Under the pieces are notes generated by a model that saw only the letters and a list, made by a program, of their open reading frames with translations, was not told the DNA's origin and made no database searches. Positions 32,438-44,491 of a stretch of 64,000 bases of DNA are shown one piece after another. The DNA comes from Aquatica leii (taxonomy: Eukaryota; Arthropoda; Insecta; Coleoptera; Lampyridae): the NCBI GenBank assembly GCA_035610365.1, contig CM069435.1:92041389-92105388 (forward strand). The letters run 5' to 3'. How positions within the stretch are numbered: the first letter of the stretch is position 1; each line of letters starts with the position of its first letter. The position numbers and the translations under genes were made by a program.

Positions 32438-34340
32438 TTCGTTGTCGGCTTTAAAACACATAGTTCTGCCAAAATTTCCTGATATCTATACCTTTTTTGT
32501 TACGACCAGACAATCGGAAAATTGTTTCCAGTAGAGGATTTGAATAGTAAGGATAAGAATAAGTTTTTAGATGAGTTAGTTAGTTTCTTACTAAATAAGA
32601 AAAAAATTCTGTTTCTTATAATCTTCTTTAATTTTTAGTAAAAGCTCATATTTAGTATTTTAAGTTAAAATACATTTATTTATCGCTTCTAAATAATAAA
32701 ATTTTTTTGGTATGTTTTTGAAAACGGTTTCCTTATTTGTAGGACTTAGAAGTGGTATATTAGAAGAAATAACGAGAAAATAATTTGTTTTTTTTTTCAT
32801 ACCGCATCAAGGGTAAGTAGAATCAAGAAAGTTTTTTATGTGTTGGACTATAACCGATAATAACAATAATATCGTTTACTAAATTTGCCAATACGAAACA
32901 AACGATTTAAACAACTTCGAACATGGAACTTCTTTTTATGTATAAAGAATTCGCATGTTCGGATAACAAATCGATGACATTTTTGCTAAAACTTGTGCAT
33001 TCACTTTTTGATGCAATATAAAATATAAACACATAATCAAATAAACACATCTATTTACTAAATGCACAAATTTAATAAACCAACAAAATAAATAAATTGA
33101 ACAATTTATAACATTAAGATATGTACAAAAATATTAGTTACAAGTTTATGTACTACAAGAAAATAAATCAAATAATCATCGTTTAAATGAATAACTGCTA
33201 CTAAATTTTCTAAATTCAACTAAGATCTGATCTATCTTTCACAAACGTATTAATCTAAATTATTTACAAAATGTTACGATGCCAATTTAACAAAATATGT
33301 TTCGATCTATACGATGTAATAACGAAATGCAAGTTTTTACGAATTATGGTGTTTTGTTTCGCAACGAAAGCCAAATGTTACGATGAGGTTACAAATTTGC
33401 AAGTGCTTTGTTTTACGACAAAGGCTTCTATTTATTATTTTTTTAATCAATAGCCACGAAAGCGATGATGAAGTAATGCAATGAATGTACATCCTTCGAA
33501 CTTATTTAATTAACTAACTAACGAATTTCATACTTTTATATGCGATGGTTTGACAAGGTCAATTTGAAGTTTTCCTTATCGACAACTTCTCTGTCAACTC
33601 CAAAAAATGTAAATTCTTCATCACAATAACGAAGAACTTGTAGCGATAAAAGCGACTTTCATTTTTGCTACTACAATATCTCAATTGGGATACTAGTTCC
33701 AATTCTGACAAAATTTATAATTACGAGGTTGGATCGATACAACAATTCGATGACGCCATTTCCCTTCAACTAAATGTGACAAGCTTCACTACAATTTTTG
33801 ACTAACAATAAGCAATCCAATCGATTTTTAAGAACCAAATCTTAAAGCTATAAACGATATAAAGAAATTACAATAAATTCTACAAAATTAACTAACGCTT
33901 ATTCTTTTTAATTACATTAAAAAGGTTTAAGATCTTCATAACGTGCGTTACAGAACCTGAGTTGAACTACAGCTAAATCAAATTATTTATTTATGTAATA
34001 TAACCACTGGGAGTAGACTTTCGATGTATTTACATACGTTGTAAATAATTTTTTGTAGAATCTATACACTTAGGTTAAGGTCTCAACTTCTATCTACTCC
34101 ATTTTACGGTACAATAATGTTAATGAAGTTATTAAAATAAATGTAGAAGAATCAGAAAGATTCCGTATGGAATGAAAAATAAAACAAAAAGAGTTTAAGT
34201 CTTCTGTCATGAATTAAATAGTTAGCCACTTAGATATATGAGCGCTGTTCATTAAAGTACCTAGTTTTAATTGAAGTGTTCTCTTTGCAGTTATTAGAAT
34301 TGAGTTTCAATAGTGTTTATTTTATTTTGAAATAGTTTAG
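32438..34340. other. AT-rich intergenic, nothing recognised
   Basis: About 1.9 kb of low-complexity sequence. The frame at 33271-33453 looks like chance. Confidence 0.4.
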
Positions 34341-34345
34341 AATTT

Positions 34346-34995
34346 CTAAACTCTCTCGGATTTTTCTATTGCAGATTTTGCAATCACGGAAACGTTATCA
34401 TCTATTTTCGGACCTGTAGTAAAATGATGTTCAGCAATCGTCAACTTAGAAAAATGATTTTTCTTCATACAACAATCATGTTCTATATAATAAGTGTAAT
34501 GACAGAAGATTCCAATGCAGACTAAACTACACGAACAAGGAATTTGATATATACCTTGGAATGAAAATGTAAGAAATTTGTTTTTGGGAGAAGAAAAAAT
34601 CTTTTCTGTCGAGTTGAATATTCGTTTAATATTATTCTTACAAAGAAGTTTTCCTATTTCATCTGTAACTTTATAAATATAGGATATAAATGGCAATTTT
34701 GGGTTGGGAATAGAAATGTTCTTAGGTACTCGAGCCCGTGAGTGAAAACTACAATTAATAACTGTTTGAATATCTCGCTTCATATAACGGTTGTTCACAA
34801 ACGTTTTAGTAAGATGACAATGTTCCGCGCTCAAATGCTCAAATTGACAAATAGAAAAAGCGCGATGAACCATAGATTTAATAACAGGACGTTTTGATGA
34901 ATGATGATGATGAAACGAAACATGAAGGTATCTGTACCCATGTGCGGGTTTGCAATACAGAGGATGACTGAGAAGTTCGTCGGGCTTACGAGTTA
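34346..34995 (-). pseudogene. Penelope-like element D, RT end and GIY-YIG domain
   Basis: Reads RKPDELLSHPLYCKPAHGYR, YLHVSFHHHHSSKRPVIKSM, VHRAFSICQFEHLSAE, HLTKTFVNNRYMKRDIQ (the RT thumb/connection of PLEs), then GIYQIPCSCSLVCIG, AEHHFTTGPKIDDNVSV. It is the same family as 13128-13568. The YIG block is damaged (VCIG, then loss of the TGR stretch) and the frame ends early. Confidence 0.8.
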
Positions 34996-35574
34996 TAAAA
35001 AGCTCAAAAAATTCAAACTAATTTTGCTACCTTGTTTCTTAGGGTGAGTATTAGTTTTTTTGTTGTCGTTTTCAATATATGTCGATCTCTCTCCTTCTAT
35101 ACATATTTGAAATGCTTTGCAAGTTGTTTCCCCCACTTTTGATATTTTTATAAAAATTGTTTTATTTAGTTGTTGTTTTAGTTGCTTGTTTTGCCATCCC
35201 GTCTTGGTTGCTACCGTTAGTAGTATAGCGGTAGAAGGTTGACCAACAAAAAAAATCCGCTCTCCCATCTTCTTTTCGACAGATACTAGGGTATTCCTCC
35301 TTTGCATTATGCACTCTTTATCACGTACTTTTTTGTCATTATAGTTATTTGCACTATTTCGTCTGCAATCTTGCCATCTAACTCTGTTGGCAACTGAACC
35401 GGCAAATTTTTTTATACGCTGTCCGAGTGACGTGCTTAGCAGTAGTTTGGTTTCTGTCGAAGAATTGTAATTGTCTGCCAAATTCGTAAAATCCGCACAT
35501 TGTCCTTCTTCAATATTGTCTTCAGAAAAAGAAAAGACTCTAGTACGATATATAAGTGAATCAACTGTGTACAA
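34996..35574 (-). CDS. Unrecognised 193-codon frame upstream of PLE D
   Basis: Open on the minus strand directly upstream of the PLE fragment. The protein is basic in the middle (RIKKFAGSVANRVRWQDCRR) with a Lys-rich end and no domain I know. It could be the N-terminal part of the same PLE or chance. Its length in AT-rich DNA is the only support. Confidence 0.25.
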
Positions 35575-37334
35575 TAATAATGATACAATGTATTTCTGGG
35601 ACGTTACACTACTCTCGCAATGCCGTAACCAGAGACCGCAAGATCTTCTTTCTTCAACGTCAATGAAAACTATATCAGACGTTGGTTGAATGACGTTTAT
35701 CTTGTAATAAAAAATTACGATAAAATATTCGATGATTCAAAATGGTTGTTTAAAGGTAATGAGAAACGTATATGGAATTGATTCCGGTCAAGCTAAAGCA
35801 TCAAAAACGGAAATGTTTTAATAATAATAAATAAACTTGTATACTCTTACCTGCAGACTGGAGCGTTAATATAAGTAAAATTAGATAGATAAAACGGGAA
35901 GTATTCGATGAGTACATGGGAAATGTGTTTTATCCCAATTTAAACTACAAAATAGAACATTGAGTTTTCAGTCAGTTTTGTTATTGATAGGCATCAATTT
36001 TTTTAAACAAAACCGTTTTTTGAACTAACCAACAAAATTACAACAGTTTCTGAAATTATGTATACTATAAGATCTCATTATTATTATATCATTAAATTTA
36101 AATGAATTAACTACGTTTCAGAAACATCATTTTTACCCATAAACACCAGAAAGAAAAGAAGTAAAAGACACTTCAACAACATGCCTTACGTAATATCAAC
36201 AAGGTGAAAAAATTTGATAGGAAAAACCTGAAAAGCAAAATTAACTTCTTAAAAAAGAAAATAAAAAACGAAAGAAGTAAAAAATTAAACAAGGAAAAAC
36301 AAAATTTAGAAAAAAAAAATATGAAAAACTTGGTACTGTAACTAAAGTTAACATTATTTCTTGTGTATTTATCCCACCACTTAGCGGTATAACAATAACC
36401 CAGAAAAGAGTAAACCAGCAATTTCCTATAAAAACATCTTGTGAAAATGCTACGTTCCAGAAGATTTGGAAAGTGATCATATTAACCAAAGCCATTATTG
36501 ATCAAGCTAGAAAAAAAATGTTTGAGAAAGATAAAGAACTGAGTTTTACTTGTGGAATTATGTGCAAATAATTTAACTTTTGGGGTTGAGATAATTTCAC
36601 ATGTGTTCGAAGTTATCATATAAAAAAAGGCATAATGAATCAAAGCTGCAACAGTTTTTTTGTATGGTTTTGCGACAACAACAAGTTTCTCTATTTTGCA
36701 TATCCAATGGTTATTTTCTACAAGTGTTTTTTCAAAAAAAATGTTAAAATTATTAGAATAATAATACAAATGCCAAATATTTTTAAATTTGAAATTAGAA
36801 AGTAGGTAGATGCTGATCACTGTTACCAACTAGAATATATTAAAAATTGCTGCTATACATATAGATATTACAATTTTTATCAACGAATAGTTAATGTAAA
36901 TTAAAGCTAAATAGAGAAAATAGCCAGAAAACGTGTTACAATTATTTTTACACTCGTTTTACAAAATACCATAGTTTTTATTGTATGTAACATGTTGTTC
37001 TTTGCATGTTTATAACAATGAATGGCTGTAATAGTTGCAAATTTAGTACATACCTAATACCCAATTTAATGTACTGTACTGCTTACCTTATTTAATATTA
37101 ATAAGCGCACCTTGACTACCGACTATATCTAATGTAACGATACACTTACTTGTATAGATTATGTTAATTAAGTACATAAAACATTTACTAATTTGCCAAT
37201 TTCTATCGTAAAAAAGTCAGTTAAGTCACTTATTAACGGACAATTAATATTTAAGAATTAGTACTCAAATGCAATAGCAGGTTATTTATTTTTTCTGATT
37301 CTTCAAGACCAATCCTTTTTTTCAAATAGGTTCT
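35575..37334. other. AT-rich stretch with membrane-like minus-strand frames, no gene called
   Basis: Minus-strand frames at 36173-36829 encode hydrophobic segments (for example NCWFTLFWVIVIPLSGGINT) that could come from an old receptor-like gene, but no family motif is present and T-rich DNA gives such frames by chance. Confidence 0.35.
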
Positions 37335-37408
37335 AAATATATTTTTAGTGTTGAAAACACTTATAAGATGCTTGATTTGAAGGTTCATGTAACGAAACGT
37401 TGAAACGC

Positions 37409-38137
37409 TGTAAAATGCTTAATTGCATCTGCCAATTTAAAACAATCGGACTCAGGTCTGATTAAAGACGTTCGGTGTAAAGCACATTCAAGGGAGGGTA
37501 CTTATAACTTACTTAAGTTGAATAAAAGTTAAATTTACCAAAACTCATGTTTATTAAATAATTATGCTATAATCAAATTTAACTTAATTGTTTTTATTAC
37601 ATACTTCGCGATGAATGATTAAGTCTTAAAAAAATGGCCATTTTTCTTTACATGAATTGCGAACAAAGATTTAGTTTAAATTTTATGTACAAGCTTAATT
37701 TTTAATTATAGTAAATATTTGAAATAAAAATTACTTATCTTGCCGGTTGTCATTGGATAGGTAAATGCGGGCAAAGTCTGCTATTGAAGCGGAAATCGAA
37801 TCCACATCGGGATCCTGGCAGATCGGTAGAAAACTGCTTTTTAGGATCGAAAATGTATTTCTCCCAAGAAAAAACCTTTTCATTGAAAAGGTGAGACAGT
37901 AGAAGATAATTAACTTCAATTTTTATACTGATTACAGTAATTATCAATTTAAATTATTAATTCTGATCGTTATAGAAAAAGACAAGTTACTTTGTCAGAA
38001 CCCAAATTGATTCTCTCAAAATATATCCGACAACCTTCCACGTCGATGTAACTTATCTGAACAAGTTTTATTGATATATTATTCAAAAGAAAGCGGCAAA
38101 ATTTGAAAATTTGAAGTTTGAATATTTTAACGCTACA
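37409..38137 (-). repeat. Gypsy-2 3' LTR
   Basis: 729 bases; on the plus strand starts TGTAAAATGC and ends CGCTACA. In the element direction it is preceded by the purine-rich ATAGAGGAGATT. Confidence 0.95.
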
Positions 38138-38632
38138 AATCTCCTCTATGTCAAAAAAAAAATTAATAAAAAGCATTTTTTCTTAATTTTTTTTATAAGT
38201 TCTCATAACAAAACATATAAACTTAATTATTTTCTGTTCTTGATCATGGAACAGACTTTCTCTCTTAATTAGATGCTTAAATACACAGGACAAAAAATTA
38301 TATACAATTGTATTCTATTAACTTTATGTATTTAACTAAGTCTACAATAAAATAAGCAATAAAAAACGATTGTTTTAGCAATAAAGATTTAGCTATTTTC
38401 GTAAGCCTAACGCCTTCTGAGAGGGTCAAAATCGATAAGTACTATAATTGGTTAAGTCAAGATCAGGGTAAGTCATTATCAGGTGTGTCCATAATTTATT
38501 GCTAAAATAACTAAATACTAGATACTACAAAAATGAGTAAATCAATAAGATATACTTAAAACTGGTAAATAAAAGTAATTCAGGGTAGATATAATAACAA
38601 ATAATTTAATGTTACAAGAACGTAAATATCAA
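38138..38632 (-). other. Gypsy-2 3' untranslated region
   Basis: About 500 AT-rich bases between integrase and the 3' LTR, with no frame and no env-like sequence. Confidence 0.6.
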
Positions 38633-39700
38633 TTAACCATAATAGGGTTTAAGATCTTTGATGTGGTAGTTACCTACAGTTTTATTATTAACCTCTTCTA
38701 AAGTATAAACAAGCTTTGACAATTTTTTTTTGATTTTACAAAGAACATATTTGGGTCCTAACTTAGCTGAATAATTATTTGCTGCACTAGATAACACTCG
38801 ATTACGTTTCCATACTAAGTTTCCTGTTTCAAATTCAACATCACGTTTTCTTAAGTTGTACGTTCTACTATAGCGTTCATGAGCTTGCAATAATTTTTTT
38901 TGTATTAAGGGATAAATTCTACTTAATTTTTGTAGCTCCTCGCCATAATTTTGTAAATCGTATTTTTCTGTTCCTAGTTTGTCTAAATACAAACGATTAT
39001 AGTAATCGCCAGATATAGGTATGCGTCTACCAAAAATTAAATACGCTGGCGTAAAGTTATAGTTATGTGGTGCACACTATTATTTAATGCGAAAGCAATT
39101 TTTTTTAATTCTTTATCCCAAGTTTTTTGATTTTTGTCTTTAATAAAACTTCGAATACAAGTACCAATTGTTTTGATCTGTCTTTCGACTTGATTAAATT
39201 GTGGTGTGTATCTACTAGAATAAAATATATTAACTTTATAATCATCCGCAAGCGATTTAAATTCTTTACTTGTAAAGATGGAGGCATTGTCACAAATAAT
39301 TGTAGAAGGGTACCATACGTTAAAAGATTTCGTCTTCGATGAACTTAATTAAAGAACGAGAATTTGCTTCTCTGATAGGTTTCATAACGGTATATTTTGT
39401 GAAATAATCTGAAGCAACTATTACGTAACAATTATTAGAACTTGATCTTACATACGGTCCCATTAAATCTATACAAACACATTGAAATGGAAAATTAACC
39501 ATTTTTGGGGATCCCATTAAACCATATCTACCGGTATTAGACGTTTTTTGAAATAACATAGTTCTTTACAAAGTTTAAGATGTCAACGCATTTCAGGCCA
39601 ATAATAATCTTCAGAAATTTTGTTTTACGTTTTATAAAAGCCTAAATGTCCGGATGTGGGAATAGAATGACTTATGTCGATGATTTTTTTTACGTTGAGG
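38633..39700 (-). pseudogene. pol: Gypsy-2 integrase, frameshifted
   Basis: The HHCC part begins with a SIPTSGHLGFYKT-type segment. The core shows VCIDLMGPYVRSSSNN (first Asp), ASDYFTKYTVMKPIREA, TIICDNASIFTSKEF (second Asp) and PQFNQVERQIKTIG (Glu). The last open part (38633-38992) gives the C-terminal domain with NLVWKRNRVLS, LGPKYVLCKIKKK and a final NYHIKDLKPYY. Frameshifts near 39320 and 39000 and stops in the zinc part break it, but all catalytic residues can be read. Confidence 0.85.
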
Positions 39701-39733
39701 AAAAGGAACGAATAGTTTTTCCAATCAGAAGAG

Positions 39734-41743
39734 TTAGACGTTAAAATATTTTGGAAGATACGTATTTATAAATAAAATTATTTTTATAACAAAAGAAGGG
39801 TACTTATCTGGAGTGTTATTAATCTTTTCTCTTAGATCACAATACCATTTGTCTACTTCAGTTGGATTAATGTTAAGAATTTCATTTGAGTTATCATTGT
39901 CAACGGAATTTGAGACTACTTTATCTTGCTCGTTGAGAATATTGGAGAGTATACTAGCACTAGGTACATTTGATTCATTAGATATGATTTCAGTAGATAG
40001 CATTTGTGCATCATCGTTACTCTCAAGAAAACAATTAAAATTAACAGAAGGCAAGCAATCTGTATCTGATTCTTTTTCTTGTGACGTATTTAAATCAAAA
40101 TTACTATCCGGCACGGCTCTACTAATTGCATCAGGTAAAATCAATAATTTTCCAGGTCGATGCATAACATCAAAATTATATTGACGCAGACGTATACTCC
40201 AACGACACAATCTGCCAATAGGGTCTTTTAATTTATTAAGCCACACTAACGCTTTATGATCAGTAATCACCGTAATCTTATGGGGACATGCTTCTATATA
40301 ACATCTAAATTTATCAAATGCAAAAATGATAGCACAAAGTTCTTTTTCTGTTACTGTGTAATTTTTACGTTCGCGATCTGTAAGACTACGAGAAGCATAA
40401 CAAATAATTTTTTGTATACCTTTCTGAATTTGCAATAGACACGCCGCGACTGCGTTATTAGAAGCATCTGTTTGAATTATAAAAGGTAATTTAAAATTTG
40501 GAGTAGTCAATATAGGAGCAGACACTAAACATTTTTTTAGGTTTTCAAATGCTTCATGAGATGCATCATTCATTTTTATAGGTTGGCCTTTCTTTTTACC
40601 TTTGAGTAAATCGGTTAAAGGAGATAATTTTTCTGAAAATTTAGGTACAAATCTTCGATAATAAGAGACTAAGCCCACAAATCTTTTTAATTCGGTATAA
40701 GTACGTGGAGGTACATACTCTAACATAGTTGTAATTTTTGCAGGATCTGTATGTATTCCATCTGAGTTAATTACAAAACCTAGGTAATTTAAACTTTTTC
40801 TAAAAAACTGGCATTTTTCCAAATTAATAGTTAAATTAGCTTCTTTGAGTTTATTTTTCACTTCGGTAAGCAATCTTATGTGTGATTCAAAATTATCAGT
40901 TACTAGAATGATATCATCTAGGTATACAAATAAATGCGGTTCGTACTTTGGACCAAAAATTGAATCTATGACGCGTTGAAATACTTGTGCAGAATTACAA
41001 AGACCAAACGGTAGCACTTTGAAGCAGAATAGTCCACGACCAGGAACAGCAAATGCAGTTTTTAATTTGGATTCTTCGTCTAATCCTATTTGCCAAAATG
41101 CACTTTTTAAATCAAGAGAGGACATATATTTTGCCGTTTTAAGAGTATTTAAAATTCGATCTACGTTTGGTAAAGGATACGTATCAAAAATACTAATCTC
41201 GTTAAGCTTACGACCGTCAAACACAAATCTGTAGGTACCGTTAGTTTTCTTAACCAACATCACGGGACTGCAATAAGGGCTACTACACGGTTCTATCACT
41301 TTCAATCTTAACATTTCATCTAATTCCTGATATAAATGTTCGAGAAGATAAGGCGACATGGGATACTGTTTACATTTAAATGGAGGGCCGTTCGTTACTA
41401 TTTTATGTGTGTATTTATTAGTTAGTCCTAACCTATCTTTACCCGAAATTTCCGTAAATTCATTTATTGTTATTCTAGCTAATTTTTTCTCTTCTTTAGT
41501 TAAATTAGACTTAACATTATTGTCTTGTCGTCTTACAGCTGAATTTTCTACCAAATTGATTTCTATTTCTTTACTAAAGTATTTCCAAGTATTTTCCGAA
41601 AAAATAATGGATATTGAAAATAAATGACAAAAATCTGAGCCAAGAATGATATAATGAGGCAACGAAGGAACGCATAAAACTTTTAAAACCTTAAAAATAT
41701 TTCCGATTTCGATAGGTAAATATGTATAGAAAGATATCGGCAC
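39734..41743 (-). CDS. pol: Gypsy-2 protease end, reverse transcriptase and RNase H
   Basis: 669 codons without a stop. Residues 1-50 are the end of the protease (IILGSDFCHLF). RT runs from about 115 to 330: YPLPNVDRILNTLKTAKY, SLDLKSAFWQI with Asp211, LPFGLCNSAQVFQRV and YLDD at 274-277. The connection continues to about 420. RNase H has TDAS with Asp426, TEKELCA with Glu468 and ITDHKALVWL with Asp495, ending in the HRPGKLLILPDAISR block. An acidic tail of about 100 residues leads towards integrase. All catalytic residues are in place. The ATG is internal; translation would come by frameshift from gag. Confidence 0.93.
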   Translation of the reverse strand: MPISFYTYLPIEIGNIFKVLKVLCVPSLPHYIILGSDFCHLFSISIIFSENTWKYFSKEIEINLVENSAVRRQDNNVKSNLTKEEKKLARITINEFTEISGKDRLGLTNKYTHKIVTNGPPFKCKQYPMSPYLLEHLYQELDEMLRLKVIEPCSSPYCSPVMLVKKTNGTYRFVFDGRKLNEISIFDTYPLPNVDRILNTLKTAKYMSSLDLKSAFWQIGLDEESKLKTAFAVPGRGLFCFKVLPFGLCNSAQVFQRVIDSIFGPKYEPHLFVYLDDIILVTDNFESHIRLLTEVKNKLKEANLTINLEKCQFFRKSLNYLGFVINSDGIHTDPAKITTMLEYVPPRTYTELKRFVGLVSYYRRFVPKFSEKLSPLTDLLKGKKKGQPIKMNDASHEAFENLKKCLVSAPILTTPNFKLPFIIQTDASNNAVAACLLQIQKGIQKIICYASRSLTDRERKNYTVTEKELCAIIFAFDKFRCYIEACPHKITVITDHKALVWLNKLKDPIGRLCRWSIRLRQYNFDVMHRPGKLLILPDAISRAVPDSNFDLNTSQEKESDTDCLPSVNFNCFLESNDDAQMLSTEIISNESNVPSASILSNILNEQDKVVSNSVDNDNSNEILNINPTEVDKWYCDLREKINNTPDKYPSFVIKIILFINTYLPKYFNV

Positions 41744-42173
41744 TTTGCTGCCATCTGCTGTTACTATAAATTTGTCACTTACTTTAAAAAATTTAATTTA
41801 CGCTTTCTTAAGAACTTATACCCTTCGTTTCCCGCTATAGAACTATTTGAACCTGCATCTAATAAACAATTAATAGTTTTTCCAAAGACATTTATTTTTA
41901 TGTAAGGTCTATTATCGCTATCGGGACTAAAAAGTTTGTAGTTGTTTTAACCGAACTGTTACAATTAATATTATTATAATTTTTATAAAAATTTTTCACA
42001 AAACGTAGGTATAGTTCCCAATCTTTATAATTAGTAAGAGTAAGACGATTTTTAAAATTTTTGATTAAAGGACGTGGTGTTAATTTAGAATCTAAATCGG
42101 CCTTAATTTTACGGAGCCTTTGTTGGCCTACATCAAAGGACGTGATTAAAAGTTTTTTGAACAAGATGGACAA
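41744..42173 (-). pseudogene. pol: Gypsy-2 protease active-site region
   Basis: Reads SPDSDNRPYIKINVFGKTIN, then LLDAGSNSSIAG, the aspartic-protease active site with Ala in place of the usual Ser/Thr of D-S/T-G. The frame then hits a stop at LKFLK-like LNFLK near 41780 and resumes in the next frame as KVSDKFIVTADGS, consistent with a one-base change in a T run. The first 91 codons (41898-42173) form a basic linker after gag. Confidence 0.7.
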
Positions 42174-43456
42174 GTACGAGTCGTAAAATCTGGTTTACCA
42201 CAACGATAACAAAATAACTTTTCTCTAGGTTTTAAACATTCACTGTATTTGTGATTTAATTCGTGACAGTTGTAACATGTTACTGTTTTTGAGTTAGTTT
42301 CTTTAAGGTCTGCTTTAGTTGCGTTTGAAAATGAATTTGTATTACTGGAGGAAGATAATACACAAGTTTTATTATTATATTTAAATGCATTCTTTACTTT
42401 ATTTAGATTATAATTTGTATACGAAAATTCTGGTTCTGGATCTTTTTGTTGAAAGTTTGAACTTTGACACCGAGAAGCGTAGAACGCGTCGTCAATTTTT
42501 TTGCATAATTCACTTAAGTGCGCCAAATCTTTAATATCTATAACGGCAATTTGTTTTACATAATAAGGCAACATGTTTTGTTTTATGTAAAATAATTTTG
42601 TGTTTTCATTCGGAGGGTGCGAAAGTTTTTCAAATAAAGAGAGCATAATTGAGATAAAGACCGTTATATTTTCACCCCTACCTTGTTTTCTGTTTTTTAT
42701 TTGGTGCCATAATTTCTCGTCATAATTAATTGGCAGAAAATCTTGTTTTAATGCGTTAACTAATTCATCCCAGTTATTTACGTTATTTCTTATATTTCGG
42801 TACCAATGAATTGCTTTGTCGGTAAATAAATCTACAGCCCCTTTAAATAAAATATCTTTAGAAACGTTTCTAGCGAAAGCTAGTTCGTCGATTCTTTGCA
42901 AAAAAGAAGTTACAGAAGTTGTTTGACCATCAAAAGTGACGTTCCATTTATAAAGCTTAATATCTGAGTGTTTAAATTGAACTTGACTACTATTTAAATC
43001 AGGAGATTCTAAACCTGCATTATATTTAATATCTAAGGAATTACTTTGACTAATTAAGTCTGATTCAATACACAAACAATCAGCTAATGGCTCAGTTTTA
43101 AAATCTACGTACTGCTCCGAATTATCTTCTGGAATTATAAATCTGTTAATGCGGTTTATTAAATAAATTAAACGCGTTTGAATGCTTTTGTACATGTTAT
43201 CTGTAGTAGGACCTTCAAATGCTTTAACCTGATCTTTTAGTACATTAATTGTTTTGGAAATTAATTTTGTTTCATCTGCTAAAACAAACTCGTTATCTAC
43301 AAGATTAGTGATATCGGTGGTTTCGAATAAACGCGACAAAATTTTACGTTTTTCAATTACGCCTTTTCTTGTTTTTTGTCCTCGTATACGCAATTCATAA
43401 TCAATTTCAGAAACCGAAAGAAATTTAAAATCAACGAATTCTTTTCTATAAAACAT
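42146..43456 (-). CDS. gag: Gypsy-2 Gag
   Basis: 436 codons. N-terminal SAP-like start (SVSEIDYELRIRGQKTRKGV), a middle capsid domain (residues about 165-330: WNVTFDGQTTSVTSFLQRID, AIHWYRNIRNNVNNWDELV, LKQDFLPINYDEKLWHQIKN), then two zinc knuckles near residues 395-425: CYNCHELNHKYSEC (C-X2-C-X4-H-X4-C) and CYRCGKPDFTTRTC, where the His is replaced by Phe. It ends with a Lys-Asn-Phe tail and overlaps the next frame by 28 bases, a layout compatible with frameshifting to pol. Confidence 0.92.
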   Translation of the reverse strand: MFYRKEFVDFKFLSVSEIDYELRIRGQKTRKGVIEKRKILSRLFETTDITNLVDNEFVLADETKLISKTINVLKDQVKAFEGPTTDNMYKSIQTRLIYLINRINRFIIPEDNSEQYVDFKTEPLADCLCIESDLISQSNSLDIKYNAGLESPDLNSSQVQFKHSDIKLYKWNVTFDGQTTSVTSFLQRIDELAFARNVSKDILFKGAVDLFTDKAIHWYRNIRNNVNNWDELVNALKQDFLPINYDEKLWHQIKNRKQGRGENITVFISIMLSLFEKLSHPPNENTKLFYIKQNMLPYYVKQIAVIDIKDLAHLSELCKKIDDAFYASRCQSSNFQQKDPEPEFSYTNYNLNKVKNAFKYNNKTCVLSSSSNTNSFSNATKADLKETNSKTVTCYNCHELNHKYSECLKPREKLFCYRCGKPDFTTRTCPSCSKNF

Positions 43457-43740
43457 TTTAAAGAATGGTGCATGCGATTAATTAGAACAGTAACTTAAAA
43501 TTATTCAATCAAAGTAACCGGACATTTGTAAGCGATTATTAACAGTTATTGATTAAAGGGCATTGTTCAGATAAGAAAGGTCAGTGTTAACACTAACAGT
43601 CATATAGAAATCGAATGTTTGATAAGACTGGTAACGGAACAAACCTAATAGAAAATTGACCTTCACAATAAAATTTAAATACTACAGTAAAATATTTGAA
43701 AAATTTCACAATTTTGAAAATTGTTTGCTAAAAACAAAAG

Positions 43741-43758
43741 GTCCCTGCTCGGGCGCCA
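43741..43758 (-). promoter_or_regulatory. Gypsy-2 primer binding site (tRNA-Lys type)
   Basis: TGGCGCCCGAGCAGGGAC on the minus strand, four bases after the 5' LTR. It matches the 3' end of tRNA-Lys as used by many retroelements. Confidence 0.85.
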
Positions 43759-43762
43759 TTAA

Positions 43763-44491
43763 TGTAAAATACTTAATTGCATCTGCCAATTTAAAACAAT
43801 CGGACTCAGGTCTGATTAAAGACGTTCGGTGTAAAGCATATTCAAGGGAGGGTACTTATAACTTACTTAAGTTGAATAAAAGTTAAATTTACCAAAACTC
43901 ATGTTTATTAAATAATTATGCTATAATCAAATTTAACTTAATTGTTTTTATTACATACTTCGCGATGAATGATTAAGTCTTAAAAAAATGGCCATTTTTC
44001 TTTACATGAATTGCGAACAAAGATTTAGTTTAAATTTTATGTACAAGCTTAATTTTTAATTATAGTAAATATTTGAAATAAAAATTACTTATCTTGCCGG
44101 TTGTCATTGGATAGGTAAATGCGGGCAAAGTCTGCTATTGAAGCGGAAATCGAATCCACATCGGGATCCTGGCAGATCGGTAAAAAACTGCTTTTTAGGA
44201 TCGAAAATGTATTTCTTCCAAGAAAAAACCTTTTCATTGAAAAGGTGAGACAGTAGAAGATAATTAACTTCAATTTTTATACTGATTACAGTAATTATCA
44301 GTTTAAATTATTAATTCTGATCGTTATAGAAAAAGACAAGTTACTTTGTCAGAACCCAAATTGATTCTCTCAAAATATATCCGACAACCTTCCACGTCGA
44401 TGTAACTTATCTGAACAAGTTTTATTGATATATTATTCAAAAGAAAGCGGCAAAATTTGAAAATTTGAAGTTTGAATATTTTAACGCTACA
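43763..44491 (-). repeat. Gypsy-2 5' LTR
   Basis: 729 bases, same borders as the 3' LTR. Differences seen by eye: G/A near the left edge, C/T in GCACATTC, G/A in GGTAGAAAAC, C/T in TTTCTCCCAAG, A/G in TATCAATTTAAA. Confidence 0.95.

Larger units (their letters stand above)
37409..44491 (-). mobile_element. Gypsy-2: recent Ty3/Gypsy LTR retrotransposon
   Basis: 7083 bases with two 729-base LTRs that differ at five positions by eye, flanked by ACGC (37405-37408 and 44492-44495). In the minus direction: LTR, tRNA-Lys-type primer site, gag, protease, RT/RNase H, integrase, LTR. No env frame is seen. A few frameshifts or stops interrupt pol. Confidence 0.95.

Noticed and set aside
34900..34925. 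TGATGATGATGAAACGAAAC as a ribozyme core
   Set aside because: It encodes the His run of PLE D on the minus strand and forms no stems.
36173..36829. Minus-strand membrane-like frames, considered as a gustatory receptor
   Set aside because: No conserved C-terminal receptor motif, no intron pattern and low-complexity composition.
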